Of a stretch of DNA of 64,000 nt, positions 22,981 through 34,206 are shown one piece after another. The position numbers and the translations under genes are program-made. The notes under the pieces were generated by a model, which saw only the letters and a program-made list of their open reading frames with translations, had not been told where the DNA came from and searched no databases. How positions within the stretch are numbered: position 1 is the first letter of the stretch; every line of letters begins with the position of its first letter. Location: assembly GCA_015178975.1 (NCBI GenBank), contig WHVD01000023.1, forward strand, positions 62,001-126,000, written 5' to 3'. The stretch is from Hysterangium stoloniferum (taxonomy: Eukaryota; Basidiomycota; Agaricomycetes; Hysterangiales; Hysterangiaceae).

Positions 22981-24560
22981 ATCCATCTTGAGTGAAGCTC
23001 TTGATATATATCCATTTAAAAGTGCACTAACATGATTAATCTGTAATGTCGTTTGTGTATAACCTCTTGCAGCCTCCACCCATAAGCACACTGTTGCTTC
23101 AAGGAGTATATTTAAATGTCATCACTGGTAGTCAGTACAGTACGAAAAGGGTCAGCTGAAGTGTTCAATTAACTAACTCTTGTGATTCATTTCTGTGACC
23201 AAATTAGAGCACTTACAGCGTTTTGCGACACTGCAGAGGCACGACTTCGAAATATTCAAATTCACAAATTGGGGATGTAATATTAATATAAAACCCCAGC
23301 CATGTCATTTATGTGCGTTATGCTCGCGAGGAAAATAAAATACAAACACTCATATAAAGGTCACCTCTCGAACCTACCCTGCCTTGTTCATTATGCAGCA
23401 CATGAAGTTAGTTGGTGTATAACGTGTCGCATCCCGTCGAAGAGGTTCAGGAACAGAAAAATATGACGGTCAGCAGAAGAGAAAATGGCTAGATTTAGCA
23501 GCCGTGAGATTTAAACTAATCTACGGAACATTCGGCCTTCAATGTCCTCCAGAGTCGGTCGCATATCAATGTGAGCACTGAGTTACTTGCGATATATTGG
23601 CCATGTCCTTCTTGCGCTAATTGCACAAGGCTATTATAAGGGGTGGATGGAGGACCAGACGGGTGGTTGTATTCGGTGTTTGGGAGCGAGAGGTGATAAT
23701 CCGATGTCCTAAAAAGGTCTTATGCTCAACTGAAAAAAAAAAAAGTTAAGAAGTTAGGAACTCGATCCTATAAAAATGAGCTCAAGACCTCAGTAACAAA
23801 TAAATAAAAATCTTTACTGTTTATTACTGTTGTTTTGACCTGTAAATAAAGTATGACCGACACGTCAACGGCCCTTAACGCGGAGCTTAAACTGACCAAA
23901 AAAACTTAAATAGCTCCTGGCCAGCCATGCCGAGAGTACTTTGACCTGAATCACTTTGGTTTATGACGCAATCGGAAGAGTAAAAGTCGTCTTGCAGAAC
24001 CCACAAACAGAGCACACGAAGAACGCAGACACCACCCCCCCCTGAAAATTGCGAAATGTTTAGTTGAGCATGTCATCACTTGAATGATGATACCTATAAT
24101 GTGATGGTTAGAACATGGTGAGACTAAATAGTTTCAAAATGCGGCAGAACATGTCAAAAGCTCAAGATTCATCATGAGCGTGCCTGACCATAATGGGATG
24201 CCATGATTTCCCCGGCATTTTTGCGACATTTTAACACTTGCACGGATCAAGGTACATCGGGAAGTTAGTAGCTCCCTGAGCGTTTACAATAGTCGACCTT
24301 AATTCCAACTTTCTGTAAACTAAAGACCGAGCCCGGAGAACCAAGACCTTGGGTCTCTTAGGAAACGTTAGAATCGAGCGCATGATCATCTTGTCCCTCT
24401 AAAGTGTGAGATGCTTCAAGAAATCCCGCCAATGGAATCTAAGGCCTGAATGACAACATGCCCACATGTCCAAGTCATCTTGAAGCAGCCAAGCCGCTTG
24501 TCCGACCATAGCTAGGTAGAGTATGATGTTCAAGTTTATAGATGTGTAGATATTTCGGCT
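22340..24560. other. Intergenic region with a third copy of the upstream block
   Basis: No gene supported. 22880-22975 and 24200-24300 share gatttccccggc/gtccccggcc, ttgcgaaattt/ttgcgacatttt and agctccctgaacatttaca/agctccctgagcgtttaca, so the upstream region of the DUF6533-like genes exists once more without a gene next to it. A 12-A run lies at about 23732. Confidence 0.5.
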
Positions 24561-24990
24561 ATATAGTATAGCTGCCACCCGAGGAAATACATTTATGCAC
24601 GGTAGCTACCCTACTAGTGTGGAACTCGAGCAAGAGAGGGCCTCGCACTAAAACCCTGGCAATATCGCTCTCTGATAGACTTGCAAGTCTTGCTGGTTCT
24701 CCCAGGACCTCTTCCAGGTATCCTTTACTAGCTTCATTGATAGGGGACGTCTCTTGTATTTGCTCCGGTCTGTAGCTAGGATTTCAAGTTTGATGCGCCT
24801 AGCCATTGTGTTTATCCATCTGTTTCGAGCGTAGTGTGGCTCTCGGCCAGGTTTCCCTGGACTTCAACCAGGGACCTTCTGCCAGCCTCCTTAAGAAGAT
24901 GTGCTACATGTTTTCAACGGATTGACAGAGATCACACTCGGCTCGTTCCTCATAGGACGGAATGTTGTGCCACCATCGACCAAGCCAGTG
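24560..24990 (-). pseudogene. LINE ORF2 C-terminal relic
   Basis: On the minus strand about 24975-24900 reads WHNIPSYEERAECDLCQSVE, a stop, then HIFL. This is the Cys-rich RA-C-x2-C...H-I-L pattern found at the C-terminus of many fungal non-LTR reverse transcriptases, after the RNase H domain. There are stops and frameshifts and no RT domain in reach, so it is a 3' relic. Confidence 0.5.
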
Positions 24991-25335
24991 GAATCATGCA
25001 GTGACCTGCAAAGAAAATTTCGTACACCCTGGGGACGTGTTTATTTCTAATCGATCGTCATAACCGCTCCTCTATCAGGCGGCGTCCCGTCCCGTAAGTT
25101 GGACTCTACCTATCATTTCAGCAGTCGCGTCCCTGGTACGAGTCTTGTGTGCTTCCAGGAGTCATCTGTAAACAAAGGATTATGTGGCCCTACTAAGCTT
25201 GATCTCTGTGATCTTGAAAGTATTTAAGCCCTCACAACAATCCAAGCCTTCATTTGAAGCTGATTATTGAGTCTCCTCTTCCCTGATTACAGCTTATCTC
25301 GCAGACTCTTGCAAACAAATTGACTCTCTTTGGTC

Positions 25336-25432
25336 CTGTCCTTTTGATATGCAATATCTAAGGAATAAATTGTTCCTATCTACTGTCCTTTTGATATGCG
25401 ATATCTAAGGAATAAACCGTTTCTATCTATCT
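25336..25432 (+). repeat. Tandem 45-bp direct repeat (two copies)
   Basis: ctgtccttttgatatgcaat and ctgtccttttgatatgcgat start successive units at about 25340 and 25385. Each continues atctaaggaataaa and a tgttcctatcta-like end, with a few transitions between copies. It lies about 220 bp beyond the 3' end of the Hsp20 gene. Confidence 0.8.
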
Positions 25433-25652
25433 TCGCCATAGTTGGTCTTTCACAGTGAGTGTCTTGGAGCGTTTCAGTGCTGGCAACTTTGGACGGAGGA
25501 CAGACCCGAAACCCCGTCGGGCTCTACTACCAGGCGAGTACAAAGGCTTGAGTATTACTGGAGGTCAGACGAGCTGCCATTTAATATAATATACAAAATC
25601 ATGCACACATGTCTGTTGTCCATGCCCACATTTCATCATAAAGTTGAATCAT

Positions 25653-26260
25653 TTAAGTAATGGCGATTCTCTGTACTTCCTGCTCCGGATTGGATCGAGG
25701 GAAGCGAACGGCGAGCAATCCATGCTCCATACTAGCCTTGACGTTCTCAGGCTGAAAGAAAGAAAGAATACAGTCAGATAATTTTTTCCAAATCGAAGAA
25801 AATATCATACCTTGGTGCCAGCAGGGAGTGGAATGGTCCTAGAGAATTTCCCGAACCTCCGCTCACGAATTGAATAGCCGTCTTTCTCGAGATCGTTCGA
25901 AAAAGTGCTTTGTCCGGAAACCATTAAATGATTATTGTGCACGTCAATAGTGACATCCTCCTTCTTCATTCCTGGGAGTTCAAAGGTGGCGGTCATCTCC
26001 CCGCTTTCCTTAGATTCGTGGAGGTCCATCCTAAAAGTCAACTCGGTCAGTTTTTAATCTCAAGGCCGATTGAGTGCTGCTCACTTTGGTCGAATGGAAT
26101 TTATTGCCGAACCAGAGCCATTGTTGATACGCTGAAGGTCTCTGGCGGTTTCACAACTGCGAATTCCGGTACGTGTATTCCAGGCTTCGTCAAAGAGATG
26201 ATTGAACTCGGAGAAATTGAAGAAAGGGTCATTGTCGTAGAAGTACGTGATGAGTGACAT
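25653..26260 (-). CDS. Small heat shock protein (Hsp20/alpha-crystallin), paralogue 1
   Basis: Three exons on the minus strand: 26260-26085, 26030-25811 and 25751-25653, with introns of 54 and 59 nt, coding 164 residues. The N-terminal arm starts MSLITYFYDNDPFFNFSEFN. The alpha-crystallin domain begins at MDLHESKESGEMTATFELPG and contains the dimerisation-loop region and RRFGKFSRTIPLP. The last exon has the conserved G-L-L (MEHGLLAVRFPR) and ends RIAIT. Small Hsps are ATP-independent holdase chaperones that bind unfolding proteins in the cytosol. Exon lengths (176, 220, 99 nt) are identical to the paralogue at 29908-30511, and no disabling change is seen. Two perfect heat-shock elements lie 140-240 bp upstream. 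Confidence 0.95.
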
Positions 26261-26399
26261 TTGAATGGCTAGTTGTTAGAAAGCTTTAATATAGATGTCG
26301 TTGGCAGGTAATGGAGGCTTTAATACTTGTACTTGTTGCTCTGGGACTATGAGTTCTGTGATTTTATACCCTGAGGCGACTGGATGGTCGTAGCTTGTA

Positions 26400-26412
26400 G
26401 AATGTTCTAGAA
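26400..26412. promoter_or_regulatory. Heat-shock element, distal or proximal of two
   Basis: GAATGTTCTAGAA is a perfect three-unit nGAAnnTTCnnGAA array, the binding site of trimeric Hsf1. It lies 140 bp upstream of the Hsp20 start at 26260 (gene on minus strand). Confidence 0.8.
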
Positions 26413-26487
26413 GGTGGAGTGAAACCTGCGCGGCACGTCAAAGAACTTACCGTATGTGGCAAGGAGGATCTAGTAGATTCTAATATG

Positions 26488-26500
26488 GAATATTCTAGAA
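26488..26500. promoter_or_regulatory. Second heat-shock element
   Basis: GAATATTCTAGAA is again a perfect three-unit GAA/TTC/GAA array, 88 bp from the first and 228 bp upstream of the Hsp20 start. Confidence 0.8.
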
Positions 26501-26783
26501 GGCTGCGGCATGTTGGTGAATAAAGTTGTTGTAATCGTGCATTGAGATCCGGGCGACGATGGTGAACAGAATAACAATGGTGAATATCACTGTTGGAGAA
26601 GTCTAATATCAAACACTTAAAACTCACGTCACTCATTTACTTGACAGGAGGCATGGGGCTGGCCAATTCCAGTCAATGGGATATTCTACGCACCTCCCAA
26701 ATGTCAACGAACAGTTTGTTCGTGCCCCGGTAGTGGTGTTTAAACGAAACTGGATTAATAATATATACAACACTCGCAGCGCA

Positions 26784-29609
26784 TTAAGATCTGTCCTTAT
26801 CTGGGATATGGACACTCAATTTCGGGGCTGCCAACCGTTCCATGTAATCCTAAATGGTGAGGATATTCAATACCACGAAAAAATCAATATGGGGAGGAAT
26901 AAAAACGAACCCTAAGCCATCGTTCCCGCTGTTCTGGTACATGATCGAAGGCTGACCACCTTGAATCACCCTAATCGCAATTTCAAAAGTCATTAATGAG
27001 CCTCTCTAAGGCGAAATAAAACGTGTACGCACCTTAAGGACCTTCCCAACCTCATTAATATCAATCCCCTTCGCCAACTTCTTCAAATCAGCCTTACCAC
27101 CTCCACCCTCCCCATCTTCTTCCTCCTCATCATCAGCAGGCACACCCCCCTCGGTTCCCGCTCCACCAGCTTTACCCATACGCCCCCAAAACTCCAGAAA
27201 CGCATTCTCCCCAAGCATAACATCAAATGCCTGCCGCGCCTCACCATTTCGCACCCGTTGCCACCGCTCAAACTCAGCCTCGAGCTCCACGTCTTTCCGG
27301 CGCTTCCGGGTCACCATGCTATCATCAGAGTCATAGTCCATATCGGATTCGGGATCCGCGAAACCGAGCTTTGACACGGGAACGCTCCCGCGGATCGCCT
27401 TGTGTGCATTCTCCTCCACATCGGGCCATCGGGTGTTGAGTCCCGGAACATGGGCAGCGAATAGGGTGTTTAAACCTTTGATGTACTTTTCCCTCAACCG
27501 CATGACATGTTTCGAAAACAACTCTTTCTGAACCGGCAATGGCAGTGCCGAGAGCACAAATCGAGGATCGTTCGATAACGAGGGCGCGATCACGTCCCAT
27601 TTAGCCTAGAGGAAAACGAACGAAAAGATCATATCGCCCCAGGTCAGAATATGTCCAGAGGTGAGGATACCACGTACCTGAGGATCACGTACTGCATCCG
27701 TTAGAAGCGTCCTATAGTCCAAAAAAAAAACGTGCCAGTATCAGTTGAACCACAGTGGGAACATGCAACCCTCAACACGCACGTGAACTCTCGCTCGCCT
27801 TCTTCCCGTCCAAGAGCACCGCGTGTCCGCCCGATCTCCCGTTCTAAGCCTGCGCGCTCACGACGAATCTTTTCTTCGCGTTCGCGCAGACTGCGTTCAG
27901 CGCGTTCTTTCTTGCGTGCATCGTAATCAACTTGGTCTTGGTCTTGATCGGCGGTTTTCTGCTCGTCCTCTTGGTTAGATTTTGAGAATTCTAGGGTGGT
28001 CTGCGCGAGGGTTTTGATATATGTTCCAAAAAGTTCTTCGCGAAGGGATGAGGAGTTGACAGCATCGTAGCGTGGATCTTTGGAGTCAATTTTGCGTTTA
28101 ACCTGAATCTGCAGGTGAGTACTAACACCAAAGACAAACTAACAATATATGCCTCTCTCCACTCATCGGCTGGCTTGATCTCCTTATGCTCCCTTAACAA
28201 CTGGAAGAATTCCCTCTCGGCCTTCTCGGCCTGCTTCTTTTTAACTACACGAAGAATGAACAATGGCCGACAACAAAACGCTTCATGCGACATACCTTCC
28301 CCAAGCTCCTTGATCCACTCCCTGAATGCCTTCTCTCTCTCCCTCTCCCCAGCCCACCCAAAGAACCGCCTGTCCTTCTTCCACTTTCTCCGGAAGTCCG
28401 TCCATGACATACGCGTACTCGTCACTTCCTCCTTCAGCAATCGGTTATAGGCCTCTTTATCCTTATCAAGACCCGCGCTGGTCGCACGGTCGGCTGCTTC
28501 TTTAAGAGCGGCAGCTTTGGCGGCACGTTGCGCGCGTGCAGCGTCGCGACAGTATTCATCAAATGCTTCACGGCGAGCGGCTACAGAAGGGAGAAGGACA
28601 TAACGAGGGTCGGAGATGAAAAGCGGGAGAGATGTATCCCAAGGATGGAGAGGATTAATATTCTTCTCGGTGAGAAGCGTCTGGGTGGATGTGGATGTCT
28701 GAGAATATCATCAGTAGACAAACAGAATAAACTTGCCTTGAATAAGGCCTTGGACTCTTCGATCGACAGATTGACACGGTCGGGAACGGTGAAAGATGTC
28801 TTGCCATCTTTTTTCTTCCGTTTGGGTGGTGGTTCAACTTTTGTTGCAGTATCTGGGACGTCCATGCCGGTCTTTTCTTCTGCTGTCAATTCCGCCGCCC
28901 CTTCATTTTGCATGTGTTCCTCATCTGTCTCTTTGTCGTCTTCGTCCGTTACTTCTTCAACGCGTGCTTTTTTGCTTCCCATTTTATCCGTGTCCGTGTC
29001 TTCAGCAGGCTCAGAAGCCTTTCGCTTTCCAGCAGCCACAGCACCTTTCACTTCCTCCATGACTCTTACGACTTCTTCCTGCTCCCTGCGCTTGTTTTCT
29101 TCCTCTTCCTGCTCCTTCTTTTCCTTCTCTATCCTCTCCTTCTCCAACTGTTCTTCTTCCTGCTTCTGCTTCTCCTCCCGCTCCATTTCCTCTACTTTTT
29201 CTTTAATCTCGTCTGGGACCACCCATACGCTTTCTTTCTTCTCCTTATGTGTCCAGAAAACGTTACCTTCAGTGGTCTTCACCCGTATCCATTGAGTTCC
29301 AGGAACAGGTGTCTTGAGAAGCGGCTTTTCTTTCTTCTTCTTCTCCTTTGCACCGGGGATGACAGCCCCTGGTGGTATGAAAGGTAAACCTCCGGGAAAT
29401 GGACCAGTAGGTATTGGCCTGGTGTAAGTTGATTGGTTTGTAGCAGCGTGATAGTAATACGGCTGACCCCCAGGAGCTGTTTAGAGCATGGGTAAGAAGA
29501 CAGATAGTTATGTTTGACAAGATAAGAAACTTGACTTACCTTGGTGCTCGGTCCATCCTGGAGGAAGTGGTGGAGGGATAAAAGCAGTGAAGTTAGGAGG
29601 AGCACTCAT
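26784..29609 (-). CDS. WW-FF domain transcription/splicing factor (TCERG1/CA150-URN1 type)
   Basis: About nine exons on the minus strand. Start 29609 (MSAPPNFTAFIPPPLPPGW), stop 26784. Exon 1 ends at 29540. Exon 2 (29476-28737) completes the first WW domain (PPGW...PYYYHAATNQSTYTRP) and holds a second, WW-like segment (VFWTHKEKKESVWVVP), then a long Glu/Lys/Arg coiled coil and basic PPPKRKKK. Then come FF repeats: exon 28680-28296 (HPWDTSLPLFISDPRY, WTDFRRKWKKDRRF), the exon from 28244 (EWRE), one around 28100-27790 (SKDPRYDAV), and 27605-27033 (AKWDVIAPSLSNDPRF). Final exons are 26970-26911 (SRWSAFDHVPEQRERWLR) and 26850-26784 (YMERLAAPKLSVHIP). The family couples RNA polymerase II to spliceosome components through proline ligands and phospho-CTD. 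The intron after 28737 has a GC donor (gcaagt). No disruption seen. Confidence 0.9.
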
Positions 29610-29907
29610 AATCTTTAGTAGAGCGCGTCCATAGGTGTCCACATCATGATGAATGTTGGCGATATCAAAATACATTACGTCAAATGACTCAATTCTGAAA
29701 CTGTAGAGTTTCTCCGAGGTCGCCCGCATATAAGTTGTGGAATCTACTAGATAACTATTACCTGGTATAGCAATTTCTAAGACGTGTCGACAAACTTCAC
29801 GTCACCTCCCACAGCCATGTTTGAAATATAAAAAGTCAGAGATATTGTATGTAAGGTCCAATTTCCTCTTTTAAAGCGTCTGCAACCAGCTACTACCAAC
29901 CATTCAA
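29610..29907. promoter_or_regulatory. Shared upstream region of the WW-FF and Hsp20 genes
   Basis: The 298 bp between two divergent start codons must carry both promoters. A TATA-like aaatataaaaag lies at about 29823-29834, 75-85 bp before the Hsp20 start. I found no perfect GAAnnTTCnnGAA array here, in contrast with the other Hsp20 gene. Confidence 0.5.
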
Positions 29908-30511
29908 ATGTCTCTTACCAGCTACTTCCATGACCACGACCCTTTTTCCAATTTCTCCGAGTTCAATCGTCTCTTTGACGATGCCTGGAACATGCGTATC
30001 GGGAATCGTCGTGGTGAAACTTCCAGAGACGTTCAACGTATGAGCGATGGCTCTGGCTCGGAGGTAGATTTCGTTCGACCAAGGTGAGCAACGCTCAGTC
30101 GGGACTCGGGTCCAAAACTGCCAACTTGACGTCTAGGATGGATCTCCACGAGTCTAAGGAAAGCGGGGAGATGACCGCCACGTTTGAGCTTCCGGGGATG
30201 AAGAAAGATGAAGTCTCTATTGACGTGCAAAATAACCGTTTGATGATTTCCGGACAAAGCACTTCCTTGAAGCATCATGATCAAGACGGCTACTCGGTTC
30301 GTGAGCGCAGGCTCGGGAAGTTCTGTAGGACTCTTCCACTCCCTACTGGTACCAACGTATCATATGTTTTTTTATTCAGAAAATTGTCTTATTGACGTGC
30401 TTTTTTTGTTAGCCTGAAAATATCAAGGCTAGTATGGAGAATGGATTGCTCTTCGTCCGCTTCCCTCGAACCAATCCAGAGCAGGAAACAAAGAGAGTTA
30501 CTATCGCTTAA
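29908..30511 (+). CDS. Small heat shock protein (Hsp20/alpha-crystallin), paralogue 2
   Basis: Three exons: 29908-30083, 30137-30356 and 30413-30511. The introns are 53 and 56 nt and the protein is 164 residues. Starts MSLTSYFHDHDPFSNFSEFN. The alpha-crystallin core is MDLHESKESGEMTATFELPG to RRLGKFCRTLPLPTGTN, and the last exon has the G-L-L motif (MENGLLFVRFPR) and ends RVTIA. Same holdase role as the paralogue at 25653-26260, with the same exon lengths, in inverted orientation on the other side of the WW-FF gene. It differs in the N-terminal arm and carries a Cys in place of Ser in the GKF(C/S)RT strand. Confidence 0.95.
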
Positions 30512-32277
30512 ACGATTGACACGTTATGATCAAACGAGAACATGGACAAACCCATGTGCAAAACTTTGTATTTTAAATGACAGCCAGTCCTCCTCCTGTA
30601 ATACTAACATGTACAATGAGAACCGGTTTGGATTGTAAAACTAACTGAATAATAGTGTCGTCCTCATAAGTTCGTTATGATTTAAAACTATTTTCAAAAT
30701 TGATAATTATGTCACTGAGGAGAAAAGGAAGAAGCTGTTCAATAGAAGAAATAGCGGCACAGTTATATGCTTATTTTCCTTGACTAGAAAAATGAAGAAA
30801 ATAATACAGATAAATGGTGAGTTGAGCATATACCACATGTCTGTTAGCTTGTGAAGAAGGCTCGGACGGGTTCCTTAACTGGAAGACTGCCGTCAATTGC
30901 AGCCTCACCAAGTCTCAGTCCAAGTGTTGATAGAACTTTATTAGAATTGGAAATAAAATATCTATCTGGCTGTATTTATGTGTATGGTACAGTGGACGAG
31001 TCTGGATAAGGGGAAGGCCGGAGAGCATCAGGAAAGTGGGATGATCAGTAAGTATGCTGTCTATATCGTCTAGAGCCCTCTAGGAGAGCTACTGTAGCTA
31101 GCTCGGCTAGACATGGCTAGACACACTACTTTCGCGAGATCCCTATTTACTAGTCGGTATAAAAGCTTACTATAGATCTAGGGAGGCTAGGGAGGCTCCG
31201 GAGTCTACATAATGGGTGTAGACATTCCCAAATCCCTGATGAGGACCTATATTTGCATATGATACACCTGATGCTATACTGTATATATAATCCATTATAT
31301 AACACTAGACCAAGATGTCCAGTAGCTCAGTGGTCAGAGCACTGGCTATATAGGCAGGGGGTCCTTGGTTCAATCCCAGGTTGGGTCAATAATTTGTGCT
31401 ATGTTTAACATGAACAGACATGGCAGTGCACACTAGAGGCATCCCAAGATTTTCAGAGTTGGAAAATCTTCAGAAAGTCTTGCTATGTGGCCACATTTTC
31501 TAAGCATTTTTCAGACTGAAAAACTGTTTGAAAATTTTTAGTTTGGTAGGGTTTCAGAGGGTCAAAAATTGTATCTGAAAACCCTAAAAATTTGCATCAG
31601 GAAATTCCAGGGAAACATTGGTGGAAATAGTATTTTTGATGGATTTTCTGAAAAGAAAACTCTTAAAAAACCCTCTATTTTGTTAGGGATTTTTAACCCA
31701 GCAAAATCATAATAATGTGCCTAGAGAAACCAATTGAAAACCACATATGTATGTATTTCTACTCAATTTTGCCTTTCAGGGAATTGAGTGAAAATGGTGA
31801 TTTTCTGTAAGGGAGTTGGTGTAATCTTTCCTTGTTTCTACATTTCTCTTCCCCAGCCTTTTAGCATTTCTCTCTAATTTCTTCTATATTTTTCTTGATA
31901 TATTTTAATTAAGATATTCTCTGAATATTTTATCATTTAGTTCATATTGTGCTATCTGCTCTGTTTGAAATTCTGGAGCACCTTAACAGTTCATACAGTA
32001 CAAGGGCACAACACATAAGTTGAAGCCAAGCTCCACCCATTTTATGGAGTTGGACCTCCCAACTAATATGATCTCTAATGTTGGCCCCCTGACTTAGAGC
32101 CCTCTTTCTACTCTTTGCTTAGATCTCAACAAGTCAAGAGCAAATGTACAGTTGCTTGAAGTTTAAGGCAATGTTAGTCAAAGTTGAATCACCCCTTATA
32201 TGTACATAGTTCGATTCTTCACAATACAACAGAAAGCTGCAATGAGAACTCAAGGTTAATGAGAAGTTCTGAGGAAG
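30512..32277. other. Intergenic region with repeat scraps
   Basis: No protein gene. 31316-31387 is tRNA-like (separate entry). 31440-31700 has short dispersed repeats (gaaaat, aaattttta, aacccta). 32012-32030 has cacataagttgaagccaag, one base from the LTR core motif at 4134, so about 31980-32140 is probably a decayed LTR ending near tctcaaca (about 32132). Confidence 0.45.
31316..31387 (+). other. tRNA-like sequence, probably pseudogene or SINE head
   Basis: A box TAGCTCAGTGGTCAGAGCA (31323-31341) and B box GGTTCAATCCC (31367-31377) are close to consensus. The D stem gctc/gagc and T stem cttgg/ccagg pair. The acceptor stem pairs poorly (one mismatch and three G-U), the anticodon stem has a mismatch, and the loop tatatag lacks T33. 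So I do not call a functional tRNA. The internal promoter suggests a Pol III-derived relic. Confidence 0.5.
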
Positions 32278-32751
32278 TGTGAGGAGTATGCTTTTACCAC
32301 AGTTTCATTGTGGTAAAACACTCCTTTTATTTCATTTATATTTTACATATTCTATTCATATTTTACTATCTTTCATATTCTTCGAATATCACATATTTCA
32401 TTAGTTCGAAGCATTGTGTATACTTGTGGGTGCACTCAGCACCAATTGGAACTCAGACACACTTTAACCCAAGAACCACCACTCGTAAGACACAAACTAG
32501 GTCTACTACGAGTGGTGATCAGGGTAACGTGTCAGCTACTACATAAGTAGCAATATCTGAACTACTAAACACTTCTGGCCTCGAACTGTAATAGTCGAGG
32601 CCTCCACTCGAACCATTGCACTCGTTGACTCCTTCGTCATCTCGTGCTCTTTCTCTCACTTTCTCTTATATTGCACCGATTAGGTCAATATCCTTCCTTT
32701 CTACTCATTTCTTTGTATATAGAACGGTCAGAACTTCCGCCACTCTTCACA
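32278..32751 (+). mobile_element. 5' LTR, family C (474 bp)
   Basis: TGTGAGGAGTATGC ... CACTCTTCACA. Near the start is an inverted repeat, TTTTACCACA...TGTGGTAAAA (32291-32317), a potential hairpin in the LTR. Confidence 0.9.
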
Positions 32752-32772
32752 GTGGTGATCTGGGCCGGACCG
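32752..32772 (+). promoter_or_regulatory. Primer-binding site
   Basis: gTGGTGATCTGGGCC starts one base after the LTR. The same sequence follows the LTR at 46941 and, inverted, at 8408. TGG pairs with a tRNA CCA end, so the primer would be a tRNA ending GGCCCAGATCACCA. Which tRNA that is, I cannot tell. Confidence 0.6.
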
Positions 32773-32833
32773 TTCTTTCCCTACGAAGAAAATCTTATAT
32801 TCAAATACGAAATTCTAACTATACAGCTGCGAG

Positions 32834-34006
32834 GTGTCAACATTCACAACTTCGCAAAAGGCTGTCTGGAACTCCTTGCACGCTGAGCGTTGCGAATCTG
32901 GTCAAATGGAAGGTAACTCAAACTTCGAGCAGTTGAGTCCCTTGGAAAGGCAAAATGCTCGCATCTTCATAAAGGATACCCTGGTCTTCCCGCCGAGACA
33001 AGTTATGCTCGAGCATCATGGCCAACTACTTTATTCGGAGCCTGTCAATGTGAAGTGGAGCTCCTACTACACTTCTCGAGTTTCGAGAGATAAGGTTGTC
33101 ACTGCCACGAAGGATTACAGGACTAGATACCCATCCATGCCTGCAACAGTAGCAGTTTGGCTAGGTCGGTATCATGGCATCATATCAGCACACGATTTAT
33201 TCACTTGGCCTGGAACTCTCGACGAGGTAACAAAGTTGATCCCGAAGTGGTCAAACAAAGTGATGTTCTTCCGAGAAAAGGGAATAGCGAGTATCAAGAT
33301 GGAACTGTTCATTCTGCTCTCCGATTTACTTTGTGTACATGATGATCTGCTACAGATTATGCATGTATTGCTCGGAGGGAACCACATCATGCCAAGGGTC
33401 AATACAGATTTCAGATACATTCAAATGTTGAAGGAATCCATATACGGTAAACCCTCGAATGTGTGTTTCGCCTACTTCACTCTCAGGTCAAGATTGATGC
33501 GCAACCTGGAGAGATGTAACAAGATGATGGCGGAATTGCTCAATGGGTTTGATGAGCCAACACGAACACCCTCTGGTCCCTTTCACGAAGAATGTCCTGG
33601 AATCCATGCCAGATCAACTGCCAAAAATGGACAGTCATCTTTCTCGAATGCGTCTGCAGAAAAGATCACAGCCAAAGTCGTCTCCAGTTCCCCATCATCC
33701 TCAGGTCGAGATTCGCAGTGTCCTGATGAATCTCGCCATCCATCACCTATCCATCCTATCCCATTTACTCCGCCGAGTGGACCCTCCAATAAGTTGTCCA
33801 ATAGCTCAAATGATTGGGACTGCAGTAAAGGGTTGGAAACTGGGGGGCAGAAATCAGATGATGGTTCTGACAATAGAAAAGGCTCAGAACAGGACTCACC
33901 AACGGTAAAGGCATCCCATCTTGCAGGACTCGACAAAAGCTTTCCCATGGAGATACCACTGGGAAGTCATCGACACAAGCCCCTAATTCCAGCATGGGGG
34001 CACTGA
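32834..34006 (+). CDS. Gag N-terminal protein of the family C element (390 aa)
   Basis: An uninterrupted frame of 390 codons homologous to 47018-48110. Shared landmarks are FPPRQVMLEHH, PATVAVWLGRYHGIISAHDLFTWPG (TGA replaces the Trp in the full element), HVLLGGNHIMP and YFTLRSRLMRN. The C-terminal third is a Ser/Pro-rich linker. The following capsid segment and zinc knuckle of the full element are missing; gag-like sequence in another frame continues to about 34190. It is the only long gag frame here without nonsense codons, which is notable in a pol-less element. It probably encodes a nucleocapsid-less structural protein. Confidence 0.72.
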   Translation: MSTFTTSQKAVWNSLHAERCESGQMEGNSNFEQLSPLERQNARIFIKDTLVFPPRQVMLEHHGQLLYSEPVNVKWSSYYTSRVSRDKVVTATKDYRTRYPSMPATVAVWLGRYHGIISAHDLFTWPGTLDEVTKLIPKWSNKVMFFREKGIASIKMELFILLSDLLCVHDDLLQIMHVLLGGNHIMPRVNTDFRYIQMLKESIYGKPSNVCFAYFTLRSRLMRNLERCNKMMAELLNGFDEPTRTPSGPFHEECPGIHARSTAKNGQSSFSNASAEKITAKVVSSSPSSSGRDSQCPDESRHPSPIHPIPFTPPSGPSNKLSNSSNDWDCSKGLETGGQKSDDGSDNRKGSEQDSPTVKASHLAGLDKSFPMEIPLGSHRHKPLIPAWGH

Positions 34007-34206
34007 CAAGGTTTCTGCGAATGGAAGTCAATCATGGACACACCGCGAAGGATACCCCTCGACAGACCAAGCCAAGGACAGATACATTTCCGTTCGACCC
34101 AGGGCGCTCCCTCGAAAGATTACATCAAGTAGGGGACGATCATTATGTTGCGAGATTGTTCTGGAACAACAGTATCGCAACAGGGGGGCAGTAGAGGGGG
34201 TATAGG

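Noticed and set aside
28528-29387. Plus-strand ORFs rich in Ser, Phe and Leu
   Set aside because: Antisense of the Glu/Lys/Arg-rich part of the WW-FF gene, which has WW and FF motifs and consistent introns on the minus strand.
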